DNA of 64,000 nt from assembly GCA_000447245.1 (NCBI GenBank), contig AUYT01000001.1, forward strand, positions 1,482,001 through 1,546,000, read 5' to 3'. The first letter of the stretch is position 1. Each line of letters opens with the position of its first letter. The translations under genes were made by a program, and so were the position numbers. This DNA is from a candidate division Zixibacteria bacterium RBG-1. GTDB lineage: Bacteria > Zixibacteria > MSB-5A5 > DSPP01 > RBG-1. Positions 1-8,817 of this stretch are shown here, in pieces. The notes beneath the pieces are model-generated. The model had not been told where the DNA came from. It did no database searches and was given only the letters and a program-made list of their open reading frames with translations.

Positions 1-262
1 GTATATTTTTCAGGTTGTTCTGGGCCTTTCTCAATTGAGGGTTTTTTTTCAGTGCTTTTTGAAACTGCCTCTCGGCTTCCTGCCAGTAATAACCGCAGAT
101 TAAAAAGTAGCCGCAGGCTTTCTGAAACTCCCCTTCCGGAGTATCTTCACTTTTTTCCAGCTCTTCCAACCCTTCCAGAATATAATCCCAGTTTATGGAA
201 AGCTTGTTAGAATTTAAATCTCTTTTCAAATTTTCTAAAATTTCCCAATTTCGGCCGATCAT
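1..262 (-). CDS. TPR-like protein, 3' end beyond the window
   Basis: Incomplete gene running off the left edge; 87 N-terminal residues are visible. The ATG (262-260) overlaps the TGA of the upstream TPR gene as ATGA, so the two are probably translationally coupled. The visible protein is soluble and charged, with no signal peptide. Near its end it has a TPR-like helix pair (around residues 57-83, with YWQEAERQFQKALKKNPQLR). It is the last gene seen of the minus-strand run that contains the STAS protein and the kinase/phosphatase, so it is probably co-expressed with them. Its role is unknown; TPR proteins are usually scaffolds. Confidence 0.7.
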   Translation of the reverse strand, partial: MIGRNWEILENLKRDLNSNKLSINWDYILEGLEELEKSEDTPEGEFQKACGYFLICGYYWQEAERQFQKALKKNPQLRKAQNNLKNI

Positions 263-1431
263 CTCTCCCACCGGGGTTGCAGCTTCTCCAGCTGTTTATT
301 CAAGGTGTCCACCACTTCTAAATTCAGGGTGGCTAAATTTTTTAGTTTCTTGCCAAATTTGACTGATCTTAAAATGGCGTGTGATTTTTCCAGGAAGAAA
401 AAAGAATAATACCAGTATCCGATTCCTAAATAGTTTCTTAAATCCGGGAAGTCAAAGCCGCTTCCTATTTTTTCATTTAACCCCATCAGGAAATACTGCC
501 AGCTAGCTTGGGATATATTTCCCTGGTCATAGGAAAATCTTAAGAAGAACAGTTCACAAACAGATTTGATATGGGAAGTATCTTTTTGTGCTACCCGATT
601 TTTTAAAATCAGATACAGCTTGGAAATCTCCTCCCATTCGTTTATTTTTTCCTGGGGAAGAGAAAATTCCGGGTTCAGGCTTAAGGCTTTTTTCAGATAT
701 TTTATGGCCTGGGTTAAGGCCTGGGAATTTTCCGGATGGTTGGCAGATTCCTGCAGATACCACAAGGTTAAGTTTAAGAATACTTCGGCGTAATTTTTGT
801 TTAATTCCAAGGCCATGGTAAACTGTTCCAGAGCCTCTTTTCGTTTTTGACATTCTAAATAAACCCAGCCCAAAGCATTGCGCAAATCTGCAAAGGTGGG
901 ATTTAGTTTGACTCCGGCTTCCAAAAGCTCCAAAGCCTTATGAGGAACCCCTTTTCTTAGGTAAACCGAGCTTAAGCTTTTGTAAGTGTCCGACAAAAGC
1001 GGAGATTTTTTCAGGGCATTTTCAAACTGTTCCGCGGCTTCATTGTCCAAACCTTTGTCCAAAAAGAACAGTCCCAGGCTATTGTGTTCCGAAGCGCTTC
1101 CCTTCTGGTTAATTACTCCTATCAGGTTCCAGCTGGCAGTCAAATTTTCCTTTTCTCTTTTCAAAATCTGCTGTAATTGATAGTTTAAACCAAAATCCTT
1201 TTCCGAGCTGACTATATGAACATATTGGGAGGAAACCAGGTGATTGTTTCGATACAAGAGGGAGTAAATCTGTTTTTCGGCCGAGTCATAGACTACTTCC
1301 ACCTCATAGGTATTTTCACCCAATTTAATCTGTTCCTTGACTTTGGCTTCAACGGTGGAGGAATAATGCTCTTCCCCGGTCTGAACCGAATCCCAAAAAT
1401 CAAAGGAGCTCATCTCTTCTTGGTTGAACAT
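259..1431 (-). CDS. TPR-repeat protein following the STAS gene
   Basis: Soluble 390-residue protein without an obvious signal peptide. The first ~110 residues are not TPR-like and contain beta-strand-like stretches. Roughly residues 112-255 form four to five tetratricopeptide repeats (for example FLDKGLDNEAAEQFENALKK and ALGWVYLECQKRKEALEQF). The last ~130 residues are aromatic-rich and unassigned. Only one base separates it from the stop of the STAS gene, and its own stop overlaps the next TPR gene, so it is very likely part of the same mRNA as the partner-switch genes. A scaffold for the phosphatase/STAS pair is an inference from position only. Confidence 0.8.
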   Translation of the reverse strand: MFNQEEMSSFDFWDSVQTGEEHYSSTVEAKVKEQIKLGENTYEVEVVYDSAEKQIYSLLYRNNHLVSSQYVHIVSSEKDFGLNYQLQQILKREKENLTASWNLIGVINQKGSASEHNSLGLFFLDKGLDNEAAEQFENALKKSPLLSDTYKSLSSVYLRKGVPHKALELLEAGVKLNPTFADLRNALGWVYLECQKRKEALEQFTMALELNKNYAEVFLNLTLWYLQESANHPENSQALTQAIKYLKKALSLNPEFSLPQEKINEWEEISKLYLILKNRVAQKDTSHIKSVCELFFLRFSYDQGNISQASWQYFLMGLNEKIGSGFDFPDLRNYLGIGYWYYSFFFLEKSHAILRSVKFGKKLKNLATLNLEVVDTLNKQLEKLQPRWER

Positions 1432-1432
1432 A

Positions 1433-2104
1433 TTAGGTTCTATTCTTTCTCCAACTTAGTTTAAATCGATTCTGCTTTCTCAAAAGTTTATTTTTTCTTA
1501 AAATCTTAAATACTTTCCAAAATCCTACTGGCTGGGAGTTAGTTTTATTAGAATTTATTTCTCTGGTAATTTCAGCGATGCTCAAGAACGGGTCTGAGAT
1601 GATTATTTTTCTGACTTTTTGATTTAAATCTTCCGGTAAGTTTGAGGCCCGCTCAACCGTTATTTCTTCAGAGACAGGTTGTTTGAGAATCAGAGTTTTT
1701 TTCTCATCCTGGTTTAACTCCGAGATTTTGAGTTCCACTTCCAGGTCCTGAATAAAATCGAAGCGGGCATTTTCCAGGGTCGGGTAAGTCCTTAAGATGG
1801 AATCGAATTCCAACAACTCAAAAATTTCAGAGACCTGGGGAAGCATGCGGGTCAATTTTAAGTCCCCCCGGTTTTCCCGGATTTCTTTGAGATGGGAGAT
1901 AAATATCCCCCAGCCGGCTGAAGAGATGTAATCTACTCCGCCTAAATCTATGATGATTTTGTATCTTCTTTGAGCAACTAGTGAGTTCATCACTTTTTCC
2001 AGCTCCGGTGAAGTTAAAGTGTCTAAGACACCATCAACTCTTATTTTCACGACTTCATTTTCTGGACCAGCCGATTCCACTGATATTTTAAGTTCCTCAG
2101 GCAT
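1433..2104 (-). CDS. STAS-domain protein (anti-sigma factor antagonist type) with helix-turn-helix-like C-terminus
   Basis: Residues 5-118 are a STAS domain of the SpoIIAA/RsbV type. The motif IIDLGGVDYISSAGWG carries the serine pair (S61/S62) where these proteins are phosphorylated by an RsbW-like kinase and dephosphorylated by a PP2C phosphatase. Classical antagonists are about 110 residues, but this one has 223. The extra part is a charged linker and a basic segment (about 158-223: DPFLSIAEITREI ... FWKVFKILRKNKLLRKQNRF) that reads like a winged helix-turn-helix. The gene lies 80 bp after the fused kinase/phosphatase gene, its obvious partner. DNA binding by the tail is inferred from pattern only. 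Confidence 0.85.
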   Translation of the reverse strand: MPEELKISVESAGPENEVVKIRVDGVLDTLTSPELEKVMNSLVAQRRYKIIIDLGGVDYISSAGWGIFISHLKEIRENRGDLKLTRMLPQVSEIFELLEFDSILRTYPTLENARFDFIQDLEVELKISELNQDEKKTLILKQPVSEEITVERASNLPEDLNQKVRKIIISDPFLSIAEITREINSNKTNSQPVGFWKVFKILRKNKLLRKQNRFKLSWRKNRT

Positions 2105-2184
2105 CTGGTTATGTATATTTAAATTCGGCAGATTTTCGGCTCTTTTAACTTCCGCATACGCATCTATTTATAAAAAAGCTATAA

Positions 2185-4200
2185 TTAGGGTGTTTTATCT
2201 TGGGACTTTGATTCGGCCCGGTTTTTTAACCGGTTGGCAAGAGAAGCTTCTTTATCTACAACACCCACATTTTTCAGGGCCACCAAGGTGATATCATCAG
2301 CTGGGGAAGCCCCTTCGGTGAAACTGGCCACAAGTTCAAGTAACTCCTGGCTGAATTCCAGGGCGGTCTTGTTCTTATTTTCCTTAATAAGATTAAGCAG
2401 CTTTTCTCGGCCAAAGGTCTCCTTCCGGGAATTCATGGCTTCTGTTATTCCGTCGCTGTAAAGGAAAAGCCAGTCCCGGGAATTTAAAGATACACTTTCG
2501 GTCTGTAATTTTTGCTCAAAACTTACCCCCTCCGGCAAAACCAGTCCTAAAGGAATTCCTTTGGGGTTCAAGAAATGAAACTTATCTTCGTTCGATGAGT
2601 ACAAAATTAAGGGATTATGGCCGGCGGAGGCATAAGTTATCATTCTCTTGGGAATATCCAATATAACATAAAAAACCGTCACGAAGTGACCTTTTTTCAA
2701 ATCGGCTGAAATCAGCTGATTTACCTTCACTAAAGTTTTTTTAGGGTCTTTTTCTCCCGTGGCCACCAATCTTAAAGCGGTTCTGAGCATGCCCATATAC
2801 ATAGAGGCGGTCACCCCTTTGCCGGAAACATCCGCCACTACCACCCCTAAATTGTCTTTATCCACCCAGATAAAATCAAAATAATCTCCGCCTACTTCCT
2901 GGGCCGATTTGTAAATTGTGGCAATTTCAAATCCCTCAATTTGAGGGACAGATTGGGGCAGCAAAACTTTCTGAATATGATATGCCAGTTCCACTTCCTG
3001 TTTGATTTTTTCTTGGTCTAAAAGTTTTTGGGTCTCCTTGAACTTTGAGCTTATCTCCTGAAAGCTCTGAGCAATCTCGCCTATCTCATCCTGTTTTGGG
3101 GTAGAGAGTTCAGCTTTTCCGTCCCTTCCTTCGGTTTGTTTGATGTCCTCTTTAAATTTTCTCAAAGGATGTACCAGCCAGGAAGATGAGATATAAATGG
3201 CCAGAAACCCAAACACTAATATTAAGCTTAGGATATTAATTAAACCCTGTTTACTCTCTTGTATTTGGGCTTTGATTTTTGATTCCAACAATCCTAGATG
3301 TACTGAACCTAAAAGGTTTTCCGCCTCTGTCACCGGTTGAATCAAATGATAAATATAACCCAGATTCCGGTCAAAATATCTTTGGGGAGTCGAATAAAGC
3401 AAAGGGTTAATTTCTGGAGGAAATTGATAGTTAGACAGAACTTCGGTTTGATTGGCTGTGGAAGCCCAGATTTTCCCCTCCGGGTCCAAGATTAACAGAT
3501 AAGCAATTTCCCCTTTTCCTCTTTTGGCGTTAAAAACCAGATTAGCTAACCCTAAATCATCTTTGTTATAAAGATAATCTTTGCTGTTTAGGGTGAGGTT
3601 ATTTATTAACTCTAAATTGCTATTTAGAACTCTACCAAAAGTTTGCTTTTCGATTTTTTCACCGAAGTAATAATAAAAAAATCCACCACAGAAAAGAAAT
3701 ATCAGGCTAAAACTAAAAACCAGTTTGGTCCTCAAGGAGAACCTTTTGAGTTTCATTTTTTCCGACAGATAGGTCTTGCCTAATTTTTTGGTCAAAACCA
3801 ATTCATTTTCACCGTTGTTGGATTGGTAAATTACCTCATCCATTATCTTTTGAATCAGCTGTAAACCTAACCCCCCTTTTCTTTCGGTCAGGATGTATTT
3901 TTTTAAATCTACCCTTTTGGCTCTCCCCAATTCAAAGCTTCTTCCCTTATCTTTGATGGAAAAGGTGACCTTGTCCCCTTTTATTGTGATTTCAAGTTTT
4001 ATATTACCCGGTCCTAAAACGTAGGCATGCCTGATAACATTGCTGCAGGCTTCTTCAAGGGCTAAGAGGATTTTGGAAATCTCTGAAGGAGGAACAGCCT
4101 GGTTACGACAGAAGCTTTCTACAAAGTTGCGTATTTCTGGCAACTTTTCATCTTTGGCTTCAAAAGACGCCCCCACCTCTTGGCTTTTCTTTTTGAACAT
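2185..4200 (-). CDS. Fused RsbW-like ATPase, membrane sensor, HAMP and SpoIIE/RsbU-type PP2C phosphatase
   Basis: 671 residues with an unusual domain order. Residues ~15-141 are a HATPase_c_2 (RsbW/SpoIIAB-type) kinase with an N-box (EEACSNVIRHAY), DKGRSF (G1) and GGLGLQLI (G2). Then come TM1 (~155-178), an extracytoplasmic sensor (~180-318), TM2 (~319-343), HAMP (~344-398), and a PP2C/SpoIIE phosphatase with metal-binding GGDYFDF, ADVSGKG, SDGITE and DDITL motifs. The kinase would phosphorylate and the phosphatase dephosphorylate a STAS partner, presumably the next gene. Having both activities on one membrane receptor suggests a self-contained switch. The ATG at 4200 is preceded by AAAGG. 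There is 82 bp upstream to the PorV-like gene. Confidence 0.9.
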   Translation of the reverse strand: MFKKKSQEVGASFEAKDEKLPEIRNFVESFCRNQAVPPSEISKILLALEEACSNVIRHAYVLGPGNIKLEITIKGDKVTFSIKDKGRSFELGRAKRVDLKKYILTERKGGLGLQLIQKIMDEVIYQSNNGENELVLTKKLGKTYLSEKMKLKRFSLRTKLVFSFSLIFLFCGGFFYYYFGEKIEKQTFGRVLNSNLELINNLTLNSKDYLYNKDDLGLANLVFNAKRGKGEIAYLLILDPEGKIWASTANQTEVLSNYQFPPEINPLLYSTPQRYFDRNLGYIYHLIQPVTEAENLLGSVHLGLLESKIKAQIQESKQGLINILSLILVFGFLAIYISSSWLVHPLRKFKEDIKQTEGRDGKAELSTPKQDEIGEIAQSFQEISSKFKETQKLLDQEKIKQEVELAYHIQKVLLPQSVPQIEGFEIATIYKSAQEVGGDYFDFIWVDKDNLGVVVADVSGKGVTASMYMGMLRTALRLVATGEKDPKKTLVKVNQLISADLKKGHFVTVFYVILDIPKRMITYASAGHNPLILYSSNEDKFHFLNPKGIPLGLVLPEGVSFEQKLQTESVSLNSRDWLFLYSDGITEAMNSRKETFGREKLLNLIKENKNKTALEFSQELLELVASFTEGASPADDITLVALKNVGVVDKEASLANRLKNRAESKSQDKTP

Positions 4201-4282
4201 AGCCTTTAACTATCTTTTTAACCTAAGATAGCTCATCTGGTTAGATTAAGCTATAAAAAATTACGGCTTTTGCCAACTTTTT

Positions 4283-6097
4283 TCAGGGTTTTTTCTGGAG
4301 TCTGGCCCGGGCCTGCTGGATGTTTCTTAGAGTATTTTCGTTGTTGGGATAAACTTTCAAAACTTCGTTCCATAAATCTATGGCTTCTTGATAATTTCCC
4401 TGCTGATATTGGCTCAAACCCTCCTGATAGATTTTCCAGATTTCGCTATCTTTTTTCAGATCCTCCAGAGTGGTTTTTTTAGCAGTTCTGGCCCTTACTC
4501 TTTGAAGATACTCTTGTGTGGTTTGGTCTTTGGGGTCGATGGACAGAGTCAGATTTAACTGTTTTTCCGCCATAGAATAATCTCCGGCATTGAAATACTC
4601 AATTCCCTGTTTTAAATAAGATGCCAGTTTTATTTTTGCGCTGGCCAGATTAATATTGGATTTAGCGGCCAGATGGGTAGAATCAAGTTCTATAATCTGA
4701 TTCCAGGCCAGAATCGCTTCGGCATAATTACCTTTATTGTAGAACTCCACCCCCTTACGCTCCAGCTCCAAGATTTTATCGTATTGTGATTTTAGTATCT
4801 GTCTCTGTAAGCTTAAAACTTTTTGATTTTGGGGCTCTAATTTTATGGCTTGCTGAATCAGGATAGATGCCGGATTAAATTCTTGCCTATTTTGGTATTC
4901 CTGGGCAACCTTTAAATAATTCTCAGCCAAAAGAGAATTTATCTCTATTTCAGTTTTTGGCTGCTTGGCCTGATAAAGTTTTTGGTTAAGATTATCTACT
5001 TTGGCCAGAGCCACTGAATTTTCCGGGTCCCAGGCCAGGGTCTTTTGATAACTGATAAAAGCTTTGAACCAGTCCTTTTTAAACTCAAAATTTTCTCCTT
5101 CTTTCAAAAATTGTTTAACTTTATTTCCCTTTTCAGTTTGCAGGGCTTGGGTTTTTCCCTGTAGTTCTCTTTCCAGCCGCACTTCCCTTCTTTTGGAAAC
5201 CGAGGTGCCGAATTTAAAAGTCAGAGATACCCTATGGGTATTCCCTAAATCATTCTGGAATTTAAAGGCGTAATCGGCCTGCATGAAGTTGTAGAAAATT
5301 CCCAAGCCTAAGGTGGCGTAATCCCGGTCAAAACCCCCTCGTAAAAATAAAGTTTCAAAGAGACCGTATTCCCCTCCGGCATGGATTTTAATATCTCGAC
5401 TTCGGGTTTTATCTATGTCAAAAGCAACCAGAATTGACTGGTTATTAAATTGATGGGAAAGTTTTATACCGGCTTTTAAATTAGAAGGAACGTTTTCTTC
5501 TGTGGTCTGTAATTTTAACTCCGGCTCAATTATATCCTGCCAGTTAAATCCCCAGCTGACATAATTGGTCGGGGTAGCTAAAATCCCCAAATCCAGACCA
5601 AAACCAGTAGCTGTTCGATTATCTAAATTATGATTCAGAATTTTAAAGTTCAGCCCCCCTTTTAAAAACAATGGGAAAGTGGCTCCATAAGAGAAAGTAT
5701 ATTGTGAGAAATTGTTATCAAAAGATGGTCCGGGCTGATTGAAAATATCTCTTCTGATTATATTATTAGTCCCCAAACGAATTGCACCAATTCCAAAAGA
5801 GCCAAAATTTAAAGTTGGATAGGCAATTCCCACAAAATCATAGTAAGTATCTTCCCATAAAGTGATATGCAAGAGTGAGACCTCTGTTTTGTCTAGCAAA
5901 CCTAAACCAGCCGGATTCCAGTATATGCTGGAGGCCCCGGAGGTGACTGCCACAAAAGCACCCCCCATCCCCAAAGCCCTGGCATCCACTCCTAAAAGAA
6001 AAACTGATCCTTGACCGGCATCACCCTCGGCCAGAATGGGGCTACCGGAAATCGTAAATATAAATATGATTAATATTATGGATTTAAGTGTTTTCAT
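4283..6097 (-). CDS. PorV/PorQ-family outer-membrane beta-barrel protein with C-terminal TPR domain
   Basis: From the chosen ATG the product is 604 residues. Residues 1-24 form a signal peptide (MKTLKSIILIIFIFTISG). Residues ~25-310 match the PorV/PorQ (UPF0164) barrel family, with its typical N-terminus (FLLGVDARALGMGGAFVAVT, SSIYWNPAGLG). Residues ~330-604 hold TPR units (AKTTLEDLKKDSEIW region, YQQGNYQEAIDLWNEVLKV). PorV in Bacteroidetes is the shuttle/OM component of type IX secretion, but no other T9SS gene is visible here. A GTG at 6130, overlapping the previous stop as GTGA, is an alternative start; it would place 11 residues ahead of the signal peptide, so I prefer the ATG. Barrel plus TPR in one chain suggests a surface or periplasmic scaffold. 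Confidence 0.85.
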   Translation of the reverse strand: MKTLKSIILIIFIFTISGSPILAEGDAGQGSVFLLGVDARALGMGGAFVAVTSGASSIYWNPAGLGLLDKTEVSLLHITLWEDTYYDFVGIAYPTLNFGSFGIGAIRLGTNNIIRRDIFNQPGPSFDNNFSQYTFSYGATFPLFLKGGLNFKILNHNLDNRTATGFGLDLGILATPTNYVSWGFNWQDIIEPELKLQTTEENVPSNLKAGIKLSHQFNNQSILVAFDIDKTRSRDIKIHAGGEYGLFETLFLRGGFDRDYATLGLGIFYNFMQADYAFKFQNDLGNTHRVSLTFKFGTSVSKRREVRLERELQGKTQALQTEKGNKVKQFLKEGENFEFKKDWFKAFISYQKTLAWDPENSVALAKVDNLNQKLYQAKQPKTEIEINSLLAENYLKVAQEYQNRQEFNPASILIQQAIKLEPQNQKVLSLQRQILKSQYDKILELERKGVEFYNKGNYAEAILAWNQIIELDSTHLAAKSNINLASAKIKLASYLKQGIEYFNAGDYSMAEKQLNLTLSIDPKDQTTQEYLQRVRARTAKKTTLEDLKKDSEIWKIYQEGLSQYQQGNYQEAIDLWNEVLKVYPNNENTLRNIQQARARLQKKP

Positions 6098-6126
6098 TAA
6101 AGTATTACTTTGAGCATAATCCGCTA

Positions 6127-8673
6127 TCACTTCATTACTGCTATTTTTATTTTTACTTCTTCATTGGAATTTTTGACTTTTAGCCAGCCCAGATAGACCC
6201 CGGATTGGACTGTTCTTCCATCTTTGTTTTTCCCGTCCCAGGTGAAGCTGGTCTGCCCCGCTGGAATCTCAAAAGAGTTCACCAAATCACCCGTCAAAGT
6301 GAAAATTTTGCAGGTTACCGGAGAAGAAGAATTTAGATTGTAAATTATCTGGCACTCCTCTTTGTCCGGATTGAAGGGATTGGGGAAATTTGAGATGGAT
6401 TGGGCAAAGGAGCCGGTTAAGATGGTGAAAAATGGGGATTCAAAACTGAATGGCTCGCCGGTGGGGGTTACAACAGGGACTGGTAAACCAATTTGATTGT
6501 TGAAATAGTCATAAGCCAATATGCTCCAACTTCCCATAGTTAACTTAAATGGATTTGAGACTCCCTCTTTTAGGATTAATTTAACTCTAAGAGTGTTCTG
6601 TTCTTGGGGTAGGAGAAAGATCAGAGGATCTTTCAGAAATGCACTTAAAACCAAGGTGTCTCCGCGAACGCCAGGTATCGTTGGTCCGGAACACCCCTCT
6701 ATCGGTCTGCATATGATCACTGAAGAAAAGAGTTCTAACGGCGATATTAAATCATTGAATTGGTCTTTGAAAACTATCTTTATTAGGGGCAGGAAAATCG
6801 AATGCTGGGTATTGAAATCCTCATTTTTTAAAATTAAATGAAATTGTAATGTTTCACCTTCAGTTAGAATAAAAGGATTTTCCATATTCGGATTTTCAAA
6901 ACCGACAGAAGCTTCTAAGGCCTGGCTATTGATGGGAGGCAAAACAGTTATATTTCCTGCTTTATCCTTACCGAAAGTATTGCTTACCTTAGCACCTCTC
7001 AACGAGCCATCTAAATACAAAGTTAAACCAAAATCCCCCCAGGGATAATTCACTGGATAAACTAACGGTCTGAAAAATAAAGTTGTTTCTCCTGGTTTAA
7101 CTATCGCAACCTTTCCCAAATCCACATCAGTTTCCACATAACTGAAGGTCAAGCGGGTCGAGCTTGCTAACTGCAAATCCCAAACACTTGAATTTCTAAA
7201 TTTGACTTTAAATACAGTATTATCTCCGGCCCGAATTGTATCCGGAGCAAAAGATTCAAAATCAAAAGCAAGATTTGACAGGGATTCCACATAAACCGAA
7301 TCAGAAATTAAGATTGAATCATAAAATGTGGCCTCCCCCTCCTGACCCTTTAATATCAGATAGGCTGGATAAAAACCAACAGGCCTTGCGAGTGTCATTT
7401 TATCGGAGAATTGCAAAGGAACCGTATCCCCCTCAGCAGGAATAACCCGCTCGATTGTCAGAAAGGCAGAGACAAATTCGAATTTGTCATCAAACAGGGC
7501 AACGCGGCTGCTCTGGTCTAAAAATATATCCGTGCCACCTGCATTATAAAGACTAAGCTTGAAATCTACCGGCCGTTCTGCAAAAATTAAACTTGGATGC
7601 AAACTATTTTCCTGATAAACAATCTCTGCATTACTTTTTATCAAAACCGAATCCAAATTCAAACTACTGTCAGAAACCGTATAGCCGTCAAACTTGCCTG
7701 AAACTTTAGCGCCGATATGAAGCCAACCCGAAGAATAATTATTCGGAATCTTTACTTTTATTCGATAAATCCTACTTAAGTTAGCTGGAAGATTATCCGG
7801 TAAGCTCGGTGTTACAGTCTGATTCAGCAAGTCACCCAAACTCAGAATCAACTTTAAATTGGTAATTTCAGCCATAACATCCGCAGTGTTCAAAATCTCG
7901 ACCAAAGCTTCCAAAGTGTCTCCTCGTTCTAAACTTGCGGCTTCCACATTCAGATTAGAAACATTCAGACTCCTAATCCAGATAGGTTGGCTTTGCCCAG
8001 TTTTCCCAGATTTACTGTGGGCTGTAAACACCACAAAACCTCCCTTGCCGGTATAAGTGGTTTGTTTGGCAGACGGATTCGCGACACCTAAGTCAAAGTC
8101 AGAAGTTTTATTAAAAATATTATTTTGCATCGAACCTGAAACATCTGGTATAATGGTAACTGTATCCGTCTCCGCATCAAAAGAAACGATGGCATTGCCA
8201 TACAAATCTTCTGCCCTTAAAACTGAAGGTGAACTAAAAGGGACTCCACTGGTTTGGGGAGACAGAATAGATAAATCAAAATGGTGTAAATCAGCTGGTT
8301 GAGTGAAAATTACATTAGAGCTTCTTTCGACTGTGTCAACTTTTCCTAAGAAGATTGTAGCTCCAGAAGTAGTCAAAACCTGAAAGGCAGATCCCTCACC
8401 CTCGGAGACTGTGATGGGATTTAATATAGGTGGAAAACCATCCGGTGAAACCCCGTCTCCGTCTTTTATTAAAACTTGTACTACACCCGAAGTTTTATTG
8501 CCGAAGCGGTCCACCGCATTCTTGACCGTCAAAGGAAACGGTTTTCCCACTTCCTGGACAAAGTAAGCTTCTAATTTAAAATCAGCGATTTCAGCCGCTT
8601 TTGTCCCGAAAGTTAAGAGTAAAAATGTTGATGCTAGCGGTAGAAAAATGTTTTTGCGAATGTTCTTTGGCAT
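6127..8673 (-). CDS. Large secreted Ig-like protein with NPF-type C-terminal (FlgD-like/T9SS) domain
   Basis: 848 residues with an N-terminal signal peptide (about residues 1-26). The body is beta-rich and made of Ig-like or CARDB-like domains (for example LYGNAIVSFDAETDTVTI and LEALVEILNTADVMAEI segments). The C-terminal ~85 residues carry ISNFPNPFNP, then GQTSFTWDGKNKDGR and SGVYLGWLKV. That is the FlgD-Ig/T9SS type A sorting-domain pattern common in FCB bacteria. It is the first gene of a run on the minus strand and has a strong promoter upstream. Its stop overlaps a possible GTG of the PorV-like gene, consistent with joint expression of a surface protein and its barrel partner. No enzymatic motif is seen. 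Confidence 0.85.
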   Translation of the reverse strand: MPKNIRKNIFLPLASTFLLLTFGTKAAEIADFKLEAYFVQEVGKPFPLTVKNAVDRFGNKTSGVVQVLIKDGDGVSPDGFPPILNPITVSEGEGSAFQVLTTSGATIFLGKVDTVERSSNVIFTQPADLHHFDLSILSPQTSGVPFSSPSVLRAEDLYGNAIVSFDAETDTVTIIPDVSGSMQNNIFNKTSDFDLGVANPSAKQTTYTGKGGFVVFTAHSKSGKTGQSQPIWIRSLNVSNLNVEAASLERGDTLEALVEILNTADVMAEITNLKLILSLGDLLNQTVTPSLPDNLPANLSRIYRIKVKIPNNYSSGWLHIGAKVSGKFDGYTVSDSSLNLDSVLIKSNAEIVYQENSLHPSLIFAERPVDFKLSLYNAGGTDIFLDQSSRVALFDDKFEFVSAFLTIERVIPAEGDTVPLQFSDKMTLARPVGFYPAYLILKGQEGEATFYDSILISDSVYVESLSNLAFDFESFAPDTIRAGDNTVFKVKFRNSSVWDLQLASSTRLTFSYVETDVDLGKVAIVKPGETTLFFRPLVYPVNYPWGDFGLTLYLDGSLRGAKVSNTFGKDKAGNITVLPPINSQALEASVGFENPNMENPFILTEGETLQFHLILKNEDFNTQHSIFLPLIKIVFKDQFNDLISPLELFSSVIICRPIEGCSGPTIPGVRGDTLVLSAFLKDPLIFLLPQEQNTLRVKLILKEGVSNPFKLTMGSWSILAYDYFNNQIGLPVPVVTPTGEPFSFESPFFTILTGSFAQSISNFPNPFNPDKEECQIIYNLNSSSPVTCKIFTLTGDLVNSFEIPAGQTSFTWDGKNKDGRTVQSGVYLGWLKVKNSNEEVKIKIAVMK

Positions 8674-8742
8674 TGAGCAACCAAATTTAAGAAAACTCCT
8701 ACCCCCCTGCCTTTGCCAAGCTGCGCTTGAATTTGTGGGGAT

Positions 8743-8771
8743 ATTTTAATACAAAGAACTGAATATGTCAA
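8743..8771 (-). promoter_or_regulatory. Sigma-70 promoter for the PorV/STAS operon
   Basis: On the minus strand TTGACA (8771-8766) is followed after 17 nt by TAAAAT (8748-8743). It lies about 70 nt upstream of the ATG of the 848-residue secreted protein. No other strong promoter is apparent between 8.7 kb and 2.1 kb, so it may drive the whole minus-strand run. Confidence 0.75.
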
Positions 8772-8817
8772 TTAAAAAATTGGAAATTTGGATAAATATA
8801 GAACTCCGCCTACTGGC

